NCBI GenBank assembly: GCA_964392725.1
Contig: CAYMPW010000002.1
Span: forward strand, 1 to 64,000
DNA length: 64,000 nt
DNA from: CAYMPW01 sp964392725
Lineage (GTDB): Archaea; Thermoplasmatota; Thermoplasmata; Methanomassiliicoccales; Methanomethylophilaceae
Direction: 5' to 3'
The translations under genes were made by a program, and so were the position numbers. Below, piece by piece: positions 8,263 to 17,131 of this stretch. Positions within the stretch are counted from its first letter, which is position 1. Each line of letters starts with the position of its first letter. The notes below the pieces were generated by a model. That model was not told where the DNA came from and did not search any database. It saw nothing but the letters and a program-made list of their open reading frames with translations.

Positions 8263-10077
8263 ATGAGAAGAACACACACCTGTGGGGAGCTGAGATCCGT
8301 TGATCTCGGCAAAGAGGTTTGTCTGCAAGGATGGGTAAGGTTTTCCAGAGACCACGGCGGAGTCGCATTCATCGACTTAGCTGATAGGTATGGAATTACC
8401 CAGGTTGTCTTCGATCCCGAAGATCTTACAGCAGGAACCGACAAAGACCAGATTTCCGAAACAATGAAAGATTTCTCCCGTGAATCGGTTGTATTAGTCA
8501 ACGGTATCGTGAGAAAGAGAGTAGAAGGCACGGAGGATGGTAGAAATCCCACAGGCGAAATCGAAGTAATGATTACTTCGGCTGAGCTCATCAACAAATC
8601 CAAAGCGCCTCCGTTTGAAATCGGAGACCAGAAAGAAGGAGTCCTTCCCGGTGAAGATGTCCGTATGAAATACAGATATTTGGATCTCAGAAGATCTGAA
8701 ATGATTCAGGCAATGACATTCAGGAGCAAATTCCTTCACTTGGCAAGACAGTTCTTGGAACAGGAAGATTTCCTTGAGATCGAAACACCTATTCTCGCTA
8801 AAAGTACACCTGAAGGTGCAAGAGATTATATCGTTCCGTCAAGGGTTCACCCCGGAACATTCTACGCACTTCCTCAATCACCTCAACTCTTCAAACAGAT
8901 GTTGATGGTCGGAGGAATGGACCGTTATTATCAGCTTGCAAGATGTTTCCGTGACGAAGATTCACGTAAAGATCGTCAACCTGAATTCTCACAATTGGAT
9001 ATGGAAATGTCCTTTGTCGAAGAAATCGACATTCAGAACACAATCGAAGGCATGATTTCCTTTATTTGGGAAGGCCTTTATGGAGAAAAACTCGAAACAC
9101 CCTTCGAGAGAATCGGATACCGCGATGCAATGAACAGGTTCGGTTCCGATAAGCCTGATGTCAGATTCGGACTTGAATTCATTTCACTTACGGATGTTGT
9201 AAAAGATGCACCTTACGAAATTTTCCGCAGAATCATTTCCGGCGGAGGTATCGTTTCGGGTATCAACCTCAAAGCATCCTTCGCAGGCGAGAAAGTCGGA
9301 AGGAACGAAGTTGACAGATACATCGATTACGCAAAGAAAGCAGGTCTTGGCGGACTCACATGGATGAGAGTCAAAGACGGCAAACTCGAAAGCAACATCG
9401 TAAAATACTTCACACCCGAAATTCTTGAAAATGTCAAGAACACAATGGGTGCAGAAGAAGGAGATTTACTCTTCCTTGTTGCCGGACCTTGGAAGGCAAC
9501 ACTCGAGAGTGCGGGTATCCTCAGAAAGAAGATTGCAGAAGATTTGGACCTTATTCCCGAAGGAGCACACAAGTTCCTTTGGCTTGTGGATTGTCCTATG
9601 TTTGAAATCGATCCCGTTTCCGGAAAGCACGACGCATTCCACCACCCCTTCGTACTTCCATTGGCACCCTTGGATGCCGAATACGTCGGAGGAGCATGTT
9701 TCGATATTGTCTTCGACGGTAACGAACTCGGTTCCGGATCATTAAGGATACACAACCCCGATGTTCAGAGAGATGTTCTCAGAAAACTCGGTATGTCCGA
9801 TGAAAAGATTGAATCTGATTTCGGATTCTTTATCGAAGCACTCAGCTACGGAGCACCCTCACACGGTGGAATCGCAGTCGGTATCGACAGGTTCATTACA
9901 CTCCTTCTCGGAAAAGACACAATCCGTGACGTCATCGCCTTCCCCAAAAACAAGAAGGCACAGTCTTTGGTGGACGATTCACCTTCAAAGATCGAAGACG
10001 AAAAATTGGAAGAACTTCAGATCATGTCGATGGCAATCGACGACTTGGATTTATCAGATATCATGGAATCCAAATAA
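8263..10077 (+). CDS. aspS: Aspartyl-tRNA synthetase, bacterial type with GAD insertion domain
   Basis: This 604-residue class II synthetase attaches Asp to tRNA-Asp (possibly also tRNA-Asn). It has an N-terminal OB fold (RTHTCGEL to about 110). Class II motif 2 is RCFRDEDSRKDRQPEFSQLD, and motif 3 contains GIAVGIDRF. About 130 residues between motifs 2 and 3 form the GAD-type insert found only in bacterial-type AspRS; archaeal enzymes are near 430 residues and lack it. The start ATG 8263 has GAGG 8 nt upstream. A TTTTATATC promoter element lies near 8210-8218. This is a candidate transfer from bacteria. Confidence 0.93.
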   Translation: MRRTHTCGELRSVDLGKEVCLQGWVRFSRDHGGVAFIDLADRYGITQVVFDPEDLTAGTDKDQISETMKDFSRESVVLVNGIVRKRVEGTEDGRNPTGEIEVMITSAELINKSKAPPFEIGDQKEGVLPGEDVRMKYRYLDLRRSEMIQAMTFRSKFLHLARQFLEQEDFLEIETPILAKSTPEGARDYIVPSRVHPGTFYALPQSPQLFKQMLMVGGMDRYYQLARCFRDEDSRKDRQPEFSQLDMEMSFVEEIDIQNTIEGMISFIWEGLYGEKLETPFERIGYRDAMNRFGSDKPDVRFGLEFISLTDVVKDAPYEIFRRIISGGGIVSGINLKASFAGEKVGRNEVDRYIDYAKKAGLGGLTWMRVKDGKLESNIVKYFTPEILENVKNTMGAEEGDLLFLVAGPWKATLESAGILRKKIAEDLDLIPEGAHKFLWLVDCPMFEIDPVSGKHDAFHHPFVLPLAPLDAEYVGGACFDIVFDGNELGSGSLRIHNPDVQRDVLRKLGMSDEKIESDFGFFIEALSYGAPSHGGIAVGIDRFITLLLGKDTIRDVIAFPKNKKAQSLVDDSPSKIEDEKLEELQIMSMAIDDLDLSDIMESK

Positions 10078-10096
10078 ACTTCTTTTCAAACTTTTT

Positions 10097-10111
10097 AACT
10101 CTTATTGAGTT
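10097..10111 (+). terminator. Weak hairpin between convergent aspS and the DUF2284 gene
   Basis: AACTC/GAGTT with a 5-nt loop, followed on the plus strand by TTTTC, 20 nt after the aspS stop. It overlaps the last codons of the convergent gene. The stem is short, so this is a tentative call. Confidence 0.3.
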
Positions 10112-10629
10112 TTTTCATTGAATAAAATTATTCCGTACAGCGCAAACTCGCCTGTATCAAAACGCAATTCAATATCCATTTGTTTTAGATATTCACCCAT
10201 ATCAATTCCGAAACCACTTATGGATGGAATTTGTGCAATGGGATCGACACAAGAATTTGGATATGCACATTTCTCACAGAAATTGCATCCTCCGTCTCCC
10301 AGAACATATACTTCATATCCCGCGTCAATCAAAATGTATTTGGATTCTCTGCAAACATTTTGCAAGACTTGTTTGATTTCAACAAAATCTTCATCCAAAC
10401 CAAAAGGACATGAAACAAGAATTGCGGAATCATATCCTGAAATGTATTCTTTACACTCTTCGAGAGTTCCGATACCAGGGGGACAAGTCCAGGTTCTTCC
10501 ATAATCTCCGCATGCATTACCTTCACATAGAGTTCTGAACATTATTGCATCCTTTCCCTGTATGGGAATCGGAGCAACTCTAAAGTGAATTCCCGGAATC
10601 TTTTCGGATAGCAGGTCAATCGCATGCAT
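10102..10629 (-). CDS. DUF2284 family cysteine-rich metal-binding protein
   Basis: This 175-residue protein has the DUF2284 layout. An N-terminal block holds CEGNACGDYGRTWTCPPG, in which several Cys probably bind metal. A central block carries a beta-strand segment (DSAILVSCPFGLD), and a C-terminal block has GGCNFCEKCAYPNSCVDP, which resembles an Fe-S or zinc cluster ligand set. The family is common in anaerobes and its function is not established. It is convergent with aspS and divergent from the TPR gene. Confidence 0.8.
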   Translation of the reverse strand: MHAIDLLSEKIPGIHFRVAPIPIQGKDAIMFRTLCEGNACGDYGRTWTCPPGIGTLEECKEYISGYDSAILVSCPFGLDEDFVEIKQVLQNVCRESKYILIDAGYEVYVLGDGGCNFCEKCAYPNSCVDPIAQIPSISGFGIDMGEYLKQMDIELRFDTGEFALYGIILFNEKTQ

Positions 10630-10722
10630 GTGCCGTTATGTTACTATCTATACTAAAAGCATCCGTAGTCCCACAACAGAAAAACCTTTAAGTCACGTTC
10701 CAATAATCAGTCAGTGATTTAA

Positions 10723-11235
10723 ATGGCAGACGACCTAGAAAAGAAGATGGCCCCCGGAATGAAGGCTATGGATTCCGGTGATTTCAAGAAAGCATTGACT
10801 GTATTCAAAAAGCTCACCGATGAATTCCCTGAGGAAGCAGAATGCTGGTATTTGAGAGCAGAATGTGGAAACTATGCTTCTGGTATGTTCGGAGCCAAAG
10901 TCGCACCTGAAGACATTATGGATGCCTACAAAAAGGCAATCGAATTGGATACAGACGACCGTGTCGACTACTACCAATCTTACGGATCATTCTGCATTTC
11001 CATCAACAAATACGATGAAGCGGAAAAGGCATACTGTGAAGCCGCAGAAATGGACGAATCCCTTTCACCTTCTTTGTACTCCGAATTCGCAATCGAGTAC
11101 TTCAACAACGTAATGGCAAGCTATGGGGAAATCATGGAAGATCCCAAAGCACGCGCACCTTACGCAAAGAAAGCTTTGGAATACATGCTTAAAGCATTGG
11201 ATATCGAAGCCGCAGAAGCAAAAGAACTTCTTTGA
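10723..11235 (+). CDS. Tetratricopeptide-repeat protein
   Basis: This 170-residue acidic soluble protein is made of helical TPR-like repeats, for example GDFKKALTVFKKLTDEFPEE near residue 20 and NKYDEAEKAYCEAAEMDES near residue 95. It has no signal peptide or membrane segment, so it is probably a cytosolic scaffold. An ACCTTTAAG element (10684-10692) lies about 33 nt before the ATG. It is followed by a strong hairpin. Its partner is unknown. Confidence 0.75.
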   Translation: MADDLEKKMAPGMKAMDSGDFKKALTVFKKLTDEFPEEAECWYLRAECGNYASGMFGAKVAPEDIMDAYKKAIELDTDDRVDYYQSYGSFCISINKYDEAEKAYCEAAEMDESLSPSLYSEFAIEYFNNVMASYGEIMEDPKARAPYAKKALEYMLKALDIEAAEAKELL

Positions 11236-11245
11236 AAATAATTAT

Positions 11246-11267
11246 GGCAGAGTGCGTGCACTCTGCC
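11246..11267. terminator. Perfect 10-bp inverted repeat between convergent genes
   Basis: GGCAGAGTGC/GCACTCTGCC separated by only 2 nt, followed by TCTTTAAAATTTTT on the plus strand. It lies 10 nt after the TPR gene stop and 12 nt before the end of the convergent ABC ATPase gene. It is probably a terminator usable from the plus side. Confidence 0.65.
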
Positions 11268-11279
11268 TCTTTAAAATTT

Positions 11280-12062
11280 TTATTCGCCTGCAAAGGTTGA
11301 TTTTAGAATAACGTTCGGTCTATTCTCATAAGAAATTACTTCACAATCTATTCCATATATTTTACGAATAACTTCTGCGGTTATAACTTCCTGAGATGTA
11401 CCAATACATTCTATTTTTCCTGGTGGTGCCATTACAATAACTTTACTAGCATATCTTGCAGCGATATTCAAATCATGGCAAATCATGATGATTAATTTCT
11501 TTTCTTTGTCTGCAAGTGCTCTTAGAAATTGTGTAACATACACTTGATGTCTTACGTCCAAGTTTGCCGTAGGTTCATCCAAAATCATAATTTCTGTTTC
11601 TTGCACCAATCCTCTTGCTAATGCAACTTTTTGTTGCTGTCCTGCAGACAATTCATTGAAACTACGCATCGCAAATTGTTCAAGATCTAATGTTTCCATT
11701 GCTTTTTTAACTAAAATCAAATCTTTAGCAGTAGTTTTCCACTTTTGATGATTGTGTCTGCCGATAAGAATTGCATCTATAAGGGGCATAGAGAAACAGT
11801 CATACGATTTCGGAGGAACATATCCAATTGTCATCGAAATTTCTTTCGAAGTCATTTCCTCAATGTTTTTTCCATTTATTTTTACAGTACCTTCAGTAGG
11901 CTTGTGCAATCTATTGATACATTTGACCAAGGTTGATTTTCCCACTCCGTTTGGTCCGATTATACAAACCAAACCCGGTTCATTTAATTTTATATTAATA
12001 TCATGTAACACCGGTGTTTTTTCATTATATTCAAATGATACATGTTCTAATTCAATCTCCAT
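11280..12062 (-). CDS. ABC transporter ATP-binding protein (iron-siderophore/corrinoid, FecE/BtuD type)
   Basis: This 260-residue ATPase powers the permease encoded just upstream. It has Walker A GPNGVGKST, Q-loop region VPPKSYDCF, signature NELSAGQQQKVALARGL (with LSAGQ in place of the usual LSGGQ), Walker B EIMILDEPT and switch histidine MICHDLN. It starts 4 nt after the permease stop. The family serves ferric siderophore, haem and B12 import; the substrate cannot be decided here. Its base composition is more AT-rich than that of neighbouring genes. Confidence 0.88.
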   Translation of the reverse strand: MEIELEHVSFEYNEKTPVLHDINIKLNEPGLVCIIGPNGVGKSTLVKCINRLHKPTEGTVKINGKNIEEMTSKEISMTIGYVPPKSYDCFSMPLIDAILIGRHNHQKWKTTAKDLILVKKAMETLDLEQFAMRSFNELSAGQQQKVALARGLVQETEIMILDEPTANLDVRHQVYVTQFLRALADKEKKLIIMICHDLNIAARYASKVIVMAPPGKIECIGTSQEVITAEVIRKIYGIDCEVISYENRPNVILKSTFAGE

Positions 12063-12066
12063 ACAA

Positions 12067-13206
12067 TCATCCCCATACGTTGGAATTTTTCTTCATTAAG
12101 AGCCAGAGGAACATCGGACCTCCGATGAACGCCATCACAACACCCGCCTGTAAGATAGCAGGCGCAAACACAACTCTTCCAATCAAATCTGCACAAATCA
12201 GTAATGTGGCACCAAGCACTGCCGAGGCCGGAATCAAATATCTATTGTCTGCCCCTACAAATATTCTTGAGATGTGAGGAGCAACCAATCCAATAAATCC
12301 AAGCAGTCCTGTAAAAGATACAATTACTGCACTGATAAAAGACACAATACAGAGGTTGAGGATTCTCATTTTTTCTACATTGACTCCAAGTGAATTTGCA
12401 CTATCATCGCCCGTAGCAAGAATATTCAGTTTACGTGACATAAACTGCGTAATTATAACTCCAATTGCTGTAACAACTAACATAATTGGAATTTCTTCCC
12501 ATCCCGTTCTTGAAACAGATCCAACTTGCCATTCATAAACAGATTGTAAATCATTGGGGTCTGCTCTAAGCATTAGAACAGTTGTTACGGCATTAAATAT
12601 GAACATTATTGCAATTCCCGCCATTATCATGGTGGTTGGTGAACTTTGTTTAACCTTTGATACAAAGATAATTACACACATGGGGATGAGTGAGAATATA
12701 AAGGCATTCAGTACAATTGCAAATTGACCTGTAGCAACAGTTGCACCCATTGTTATCGCAAGCACGGCACCAAAAGATGCACCAGATGAAATTCCTGTGG
12801 TGTATGGATCTGCAAGAGGATTCAACAATGTACTTTGCATTACAGTACCTGCTACAGCCAAACCCATTCCCGCGATTATTCCTACAATTACTCTTGGAAG
12901 GCGAAGAGTCACAACGATGTAATCTTTGGTAGAATCTACAACATTTCCTGTAATATGATTCCATATTGTCTGATATGCCTCTATGAATCCAATTTCATAT
13001 GATCCAACTGTAACTGCTACACCTGCAACAATTATCGTTATTGCAATGCATGCAAAGATAAAGATAAATTTTTTGAAAATGTACTTATTATACGTATCCA
13101 GAGTTTCATCAACTTCTTCTGTTGTTTCATTAAAATCCCATTTCTGAATAGCCTTTGAAACATTGCGGCTAATCAATGTATCTTCTTCCCCATATTCGTT
13201 TTTCAT
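12067..13206 (-). CDS. ABC transporter permease (FecCD/BtuC family)
   Basis: This 379-residue membrane protein has about 50 cytoplasmic N-terminal residues, then multiple transmembrane helices of the FecCD type (9-10 expected). Family motifs are LRLPRVIVGIIAGMGLAVAG, NPLADPYTTGISSGASFGAV and GLLGFIGLVAPHISR, the last being the site that contacts the ATPase. It probably forms a dimer with two copies of the ATPase. The 5' extension before the first helix is longer and more acidic than usual. Confidence 0.9.
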   Translation of the reverse strand: MKNEYGEEDTLISRNVSKAIQKWDFNETTEEVDETLDTYNKYIFKKFIFIFACIAITIIVAGVAVTVGSYEIGFIEAYQTIWNHITGNVVDSTKDYIVVTLRLPRVIVGIIAGMGLAVAGTVMQSTLLNPLADPYTTGISSGASFGAVLAITMGATVATGQFAIVLNAFIFSLIPMCVIIFVSKVKQSSPTTMIMAGIAIMFIFNAVTTVLMLRADPNDLQSVYEWQVGSVSRTGWEEIPIMLVVTAIGVIITQFMSRKLNILATGDDSANSLGVNVEKMRILNLCIVSFISAVIVSFTGLLGFIGLVAPHISRIFVGADNRYLIPASAVLGATLLICADLIGRVVFAPAILQAGVVMAFIGGPMFLWLLMKKNSNVWG

Positions 13207-13213
13207 GTATACA

Positions 13214-13245
13214 CCAAAAATAAAAAAAGAACGGCCAAAAGGCCG
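13214..13245 (-). terminator. Intrinsic-type hairpin plus T-tract between binding-protein and permease genes
   Basis: On the minus strand CGGCC-TTTT-GGCCG (13245-13232) is followed directly by a T-rich tract ending near 13214, just before the permease ATG. Partial termination here would give more binding-protein mRNA than permease/ATPase mRNA, a common arrangement in ABC operons. That effect is inference. Confidence 0.6.
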
Positions 13246-13252
13246 AAAATGT

Positions 13253-14581
13253 TTAGCTTGTTGTATTAACTTTGTAGGGAATCAATCCACCGCAGTCTTT
13301 TACATTCATTTTGATGTCTGTAAATTTATCGATGCACTCTTCCATAAGTTCCCAGCCTTTTGCTTCATCATAAACATCAGGCCAAATGTAAGATGCAAGA
13401 ACACCCAATCCTCCGATTCCGATGTATGATCCATATGCTTCGTAATTTATACCGTATATGCGACCTTCTTTGTAGGCTGTTGTTTCTTTGAAGTATTCTG
13501 CTCTTTCTTCCAATGTTGCTTCAACTTCGGAAGGAGGTGTTGAAATACCTGCAACATTCCACAAACACAGAATTATGACGTCAGGATCTAATTCAATTAT
13601 CTTTTCAATCTCTACATCATACATTGCATTCGGATGCGGAGTCATCATATCTTTCAAAGAAAGGTGTGAAAGTGTCCAAATATTTCCTTTCATTCCGCCG
13701 TTGTCTCTGGATGTGTGGACTTTTGTTGTTGTTGCGTTATTTGTGTTATATGCACAAACAAATGATTTTTCTTCTACGCCTTCTTTTTCTGCGTTGAAGT
13801 AATCAGACATTCCATCACAGTATGCTGCGTACTCTCTAGCTTTGTCGCCTGCATCCAAAAGAATGCCTGTTGTCAAAATTTTACCAACAATTGTGCGCAA
13901 TCCATTGCTCATTTCTGCAGATGCACTTGTGTTTACTTGATCGATTTCTTTGCCACTCGACCTGATTAGATCATACAATTATGGAGAGATATATCCCAAA
14001 ACAAGGGTACAGTCTGTTTTAAAAAGATTTTCAACAAAAGAAGACAAATCAGCTTTTGTGTATGTTCCCAAATCAATCAATCCGTTAACTCCGGGATATC
14101 TGTTTTCATCATATGTTATGACTTTGGATGTTCCAGCAGTAACTCTGTCATAAATTCCGAGTACCTGTGCCATCATAAGACCGTAGTCAACTGTGATTGC
14201 AATGTTTCCAGTATTGGGGTAATTGACGTAATTCGTATCTCCGTTTGCTGCAACGTAATACATTTTTGTTTTTTCTTTCTTTAAAATTTTATCAAGACTG
14301 TCAATGTCTTTGTCGTTAACTTTTCCATCGTTGTTAACATCTGCATATGGGTTTGCTTTCTGATCCCATGAGTTCGAACTAATTATTTTTCTTAATTCGT
14401 TCATGTCTCTGTCATCTAGATAATCGTTGTTATCTACATTTCCAAATACCATTGCTCTGCCGTATCCATCTGTTTCTACAACAGAATTGTTTCCATTATT
14501 CATCATAATAACAGACAATGATACAATTAGTAAAATTGCAACAACAGATGCTGCAATAAGTTTCATTTGTTTTGTTCCCAT
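13253..14581 (-). pseudogene. ABC transporter substrate-binding protein with dockerin-like repeats, interrupted by an in-frame TAA
   Basis: Two reading frames (14581-13979, 200 residues; 13978-13253, 241 residues) are contiguous in the same frame and separated only by TAA at 13981-13979. The first part has an N-terminal signal/anchor helix (about residues 7-28) and two EF-hand/dockerin-type loops (VDNNDYLDDRD and ADVNNDGKVNDKD). It ends with the start of a periplasmic-binding-protein lobe. The second part completes that fold, with IIELDPDVIILCLWN and an AYKEGRIYGIN segment. Joined, about 441 residues fit the FecB/BtuF family. The interruption is a single stop codon without a frameshift, so either a nonsense mutation or a sequence error. 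TAA is not the pyrrolysine codon. It would supply the transporter encoded downstream. Confidence 0.75.
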
Positions 14582-14608
14582 TAAATCACCATGACATCTA
14601 CTAATTAG

Positions 14609-14646
14609 TTGGATATATAATCCAATATATTGGATGTATACTCCAA
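14609..14646. promoter_or_regulatory. Two tandem 17-bp palindromes (putative operators) over the ABC transporter promoter
   Basis: Site 1 (14609-14625) is TTGGAT-ATATA-ATCCAA. Site 2 (14630-14646) is TTGGA-TGTATAC-TCCAA. Their centres are 21 bp apart, i.e. two helical turns. They cover the A/T-rich element that would serve as TATA box for the minus-strand binding-protein gene (start 14581). Spacing and symmetry suggest a dimeric regulator, perhaps a DtxR/MntR-type metal repressor given the transporter. That identity is inference. Confidence 0.65.
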
Positions 14647-14730
14647 CAATATAAATTGTACTATATACACATTATGCAGAGTGTGCCCGCCCACAACAAT
14701 ATCTATATCTCAATTGTATAACGTTGAATT

Positions 14731-16131
14731 ATGAGAACCGAGTTTGGCGATAGGAAAACGCTATTGATGCTATGCACAGTATCCTTGGTCACTCTCATGT
14801 GCGGTTTGGATGGAAGCGTCATTAACATCATGCTTCCGACAATCGCAAAGGATTTCGATATCGATGCCGCGGTCGCATCATGGATCACAATTTCGTATTT
14901 TGTGATGATGGCAGGGCTTCTGCTGATTTTTGCTCACTCCGCAAAAAACGGAATGGTAAAAAAGATCCTTTTAGGCGGAATTGTCCTTTTCACCCTGAGC
15001 TCATTATCTTGTGGAATCTCGACAAGTTTCGAGATGCTTCTTCTTTCCAGATTTGTTCAGGGGGCGGGAGCAGCTATGATGGCTTCTACAGCACCCATGG
15101 TTTGTGTTCGTCATCTTCCCGCAGGAAAATTAGCACTGGGTCTTACGTTTATTACAATCGGAAGTTCATTGGGATTTACCATAGGTCCTGCTTTGGGCGG
15201 ATTCATAATAGATGTTTTATCATGGCATTGGATCTTTTTAATCAACCTTCCAATTGGTTTGATTACAATCTCTTTACTAATGTACAGCGTACCAAAAGAT
15301 TCCGGACACGTAAAAACCAAAAGTGATTTTCTGGGAGCCTTTTTACTGTTGTTGTCTTTCCTTTTCGGAGTTCTTCTTTTGGAAGGAAGAGCATTATTCG
15401 ATAATTTAACCGAAGTTTTCGGAATAGCATTTGTAATATCGTTATCTTTGTTCATAGTTGTTGAATTGAAACGCGAGAATCCCATTCTCAATGTACGTGT
15501 ATTCAAACATCACAGATTCAACGCAGCATACGTATCGTTCATTTTGGATAATGTGGGATATATGGGTTTGATGTACATTGTTCCGTTCTTCATGATTGTA
15601 TGTTTGGATCTTTCTTATGCCGTTAGCGGAATAATTCTTTTGATTCCATCATTGATTACATTGTTTACATGCATGCCAATCGCGAGATGGTCCGATGAGC
15701 ACGGAAGATGGCTCCCCTGTTTGATATCAATCACCGCTATCATGCTTCCTTGCCTCATCATGTTCATTTTTGCCAATAGCACATCATTAGTACCTTTAAT
15801 CGTAAGTGTGGTTCTAATGGGCATCTCGTGGGCATTCTATGGCGGCCCCATGATGAGCAGAGTTATAGAAACAGTCGAAGGAGAGTCCAGAGAAATGGCA
15901 TCTTCTTTGATGAATGAAGGAGTATACACAGGAAGTGTTCTCGGTTCCACAACCTTTGCGTTGATGTTCAGCATAGGAGCCGGAGCAGGTAATGTTAGTC
16001 TCGTTGATTTGGAACCATCGGCATTCATCGAAGGAATGATCGTTGCCATGATATTCGGTACGATTACCGGAATAATCGGAATGGTGCTTTCGGCACTTGT
16101 AAAAGATAAGAAGAAAGAATCGGGTCAATAA
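14731..16131 (+). CDS. MFS multidrug-type exporter (DHA2/EmrB-QacA family)
   Basis: This 466-residue membrane protein should have about 14 transmembrane helices. It shows the DHA2 signatures LDGSVINIMLPTIAKDF in helix 1, a conserved RFVQGAGAAMMAS segment, and motif C GFTIGPALGGFI in helix 5. It probably exports drugs or other small organic molecules by proton antiport. AATATCTATATC (14699-14710) lies about 25 nt upstream of the ATG, so the mRNA is probably leaderless. It is divergent from the ABC binding protein across the palindromes and could share their regulation. Confidence 0.88.
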   Translation: MRTEFGDRKTLLMLCTVSLVTLMCGLDGSVINIMLPTIAKDFDIDAAVASWITISYFVMMAGLLLIFAHSAKNGMVKKILLGGIVLFTLSSLSCGISTSFEMLLLSRFVQGAGAAMMASTAPMVCVRHLPAGKLALGLTFITIGSSLGFTIGPALGGFIIDVLSWHWIFLINLPIGLITISLLMYSVPKDSGHVKTKSDFLGAFLLLLSFLFGVLLLEGRALFDNLTEVFGIAFVISLSLFIVVELKRENPILNVRVFKHHRFNAAYVSFILDNVGYMGLMYIVPFFMIVCLDLSYAVSGIILLIPSLITLFTCMPIARWSDEHGRWLPCLISITAIMLPCLIMFIFANSTSLVPLIVSVVLMGISWAFYGGPMMSRVIETVEGESREMASSLMNEGVYTGSVLGSTTFALMFSIGAGAGNVSLVDLEPSAFIEGMIVAMIFGTITGIIGMVLSALVKDKKKESGQ

Positions 16132-16141
16132 AGACCCGATT
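16118..16141. terminator. 9-bp inverted repeat between convergent MFS and mptA genes
   Basis: AATCGGGTC/GACCCGATT with a 6-nt loop, overlapping the last codons and stop of the MFS gene and lying 3 nt beyond the mptA stop. On the minus strand it is followed by a TC-rich tract (TCTTTCTTCTTATCTTTT), so it can serve as the mptA terminator. Confidence 0.6.
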
Positions 16142-16144
16142 AGT

Positions 16145-17032
16145 TTACTGAACCAACTCTTCTCTGAGTTCGCCCATGGTTGCGGTTCTTTCCGCGTATG
16201 CGTTGTGTTTGTGAATGGATTCTTGAGACTCACTCTTTACCATTACCAAAACATCATCGGGAATGTTAGGATATTTATCGGTAACATTTTTCAGAACTGT
16301 TCTGACAACATCTTCAACGAATTTGGGATTGTTGTGAGCTCCGATTACAACTGCACCTTCATCATCTCTTTTGAGAAGTTCGTATGTGGACGAAGAAAAT
16401 GATTTTTCGACCAAAGCAATCAATTCATCTGCTTCGACCGAAACTTCTTCTGCCATATCAAGAGTAAGCGTGCAGACGTTTCTTTGATTGTGTGAAATCA
16501 AAGGATATTCGTCTCCGATACCGAGTATTTCTTTTGCGGTTTGCTGTGCGCAGGGACATACCGTCATCCCCACAACTTCCACGCCGATTGTTTTCTCAAC
16601 GGGAGATCCGCGTGCAATACTGCCGCGTGCAATAAGTTTGTACATTTCCAAAGTGTCCCTTCCGTTGGGGGTCTTGTTAGTGAGGAAATAGTCTGCCGAA
16701 AGTCTTACGTTTGCGGTTACGGCGTATTCGTGCTTAACCAGAAGCTTTTTACAGATGTCTGCGGCCAAGTCTTCCAATCCTGTGATTGGTTCGGCTACAG
16801 AGTCGGCAACGACTTCTCTGAGAACTTCCACATTTCTTGAAAGGTGTGATCCTTTCTGGGTTGCAGGCAAATCTACAAACACGTCGATGGTGCAGTTAAG
16901 TGCTCCGTTAAGGTCTGAAACCAAACCTTCTCTCTTCACGCGAACGGGTTTGCGAACGCCAGTTACTCCGACCTTCGTAAGTTTGAATCCGATGTCGCCT
17001 TTACGGTATTGGACATCACATTTCGGTATCAT
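16145..17032 (-). CDS. mptA: GTP cyclohydrolase MptA (type IV, FolE2 family)
   Basis: This 295-residue enzyme converts GTP to 7,8-dihydroneopterin 2',3'-cyclic phosphate, the first step of archaeal methanopterin synthesis. It shows the FolE2 core with the metal-site Cys in GMTVCPCAQQ, plus THKGSHLSR-like TQKGSHLSRNVE and SESQESIHKHNAYAER. I use ATG 17032 rather than 17053. A strong TATA box (ATTATATATG, centre 17060) lies about 27 nt upstream of 17032, giving a leaderless start, and homology begins at MIPKCDVQ. Confidence 0.9.
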   Translation of the reverse strand: MIPKCDVQYRKGDIGFKLTKVGVTGVRKPVRVKREGLVSDLNGALNCTIDVFVDLPATQKGSHLSRNVEVLREVVADSVAEPITGLEDLAADICKKLLVKHEYAVTANVRLSADYFLTNKTPNGRDTLEMYKLIARGSIARGSPVEKTIGVEVVGMTVCPCAQQTAKEILGIGDEYPLISHNQRNVCTLTLDMAEEVSVEADELIALVEKSFSSSTYELLKRDDEGAVVIGAHNNPKFVEDVVRTVLKNVTDKYPNIPDDVLVMVKSESQESIHKHNAYAERTATMGELREELVQ

Positions 17033-17131
17033 AAATCTGAGTAGAATAATCATACATATATAATAATCCCAAAAAATCCGTATATATACGGGAGGGGAAA
17101 CGCAATTATCTGTCTTTGAATATCACGGTAT

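Noticed and set aside
13979..13981. Reading the internal stop of the binding protein as pyrrolysine
   Set aside because: The codon is TAA, not TAG, so pyrrolysine insertion does not apply.
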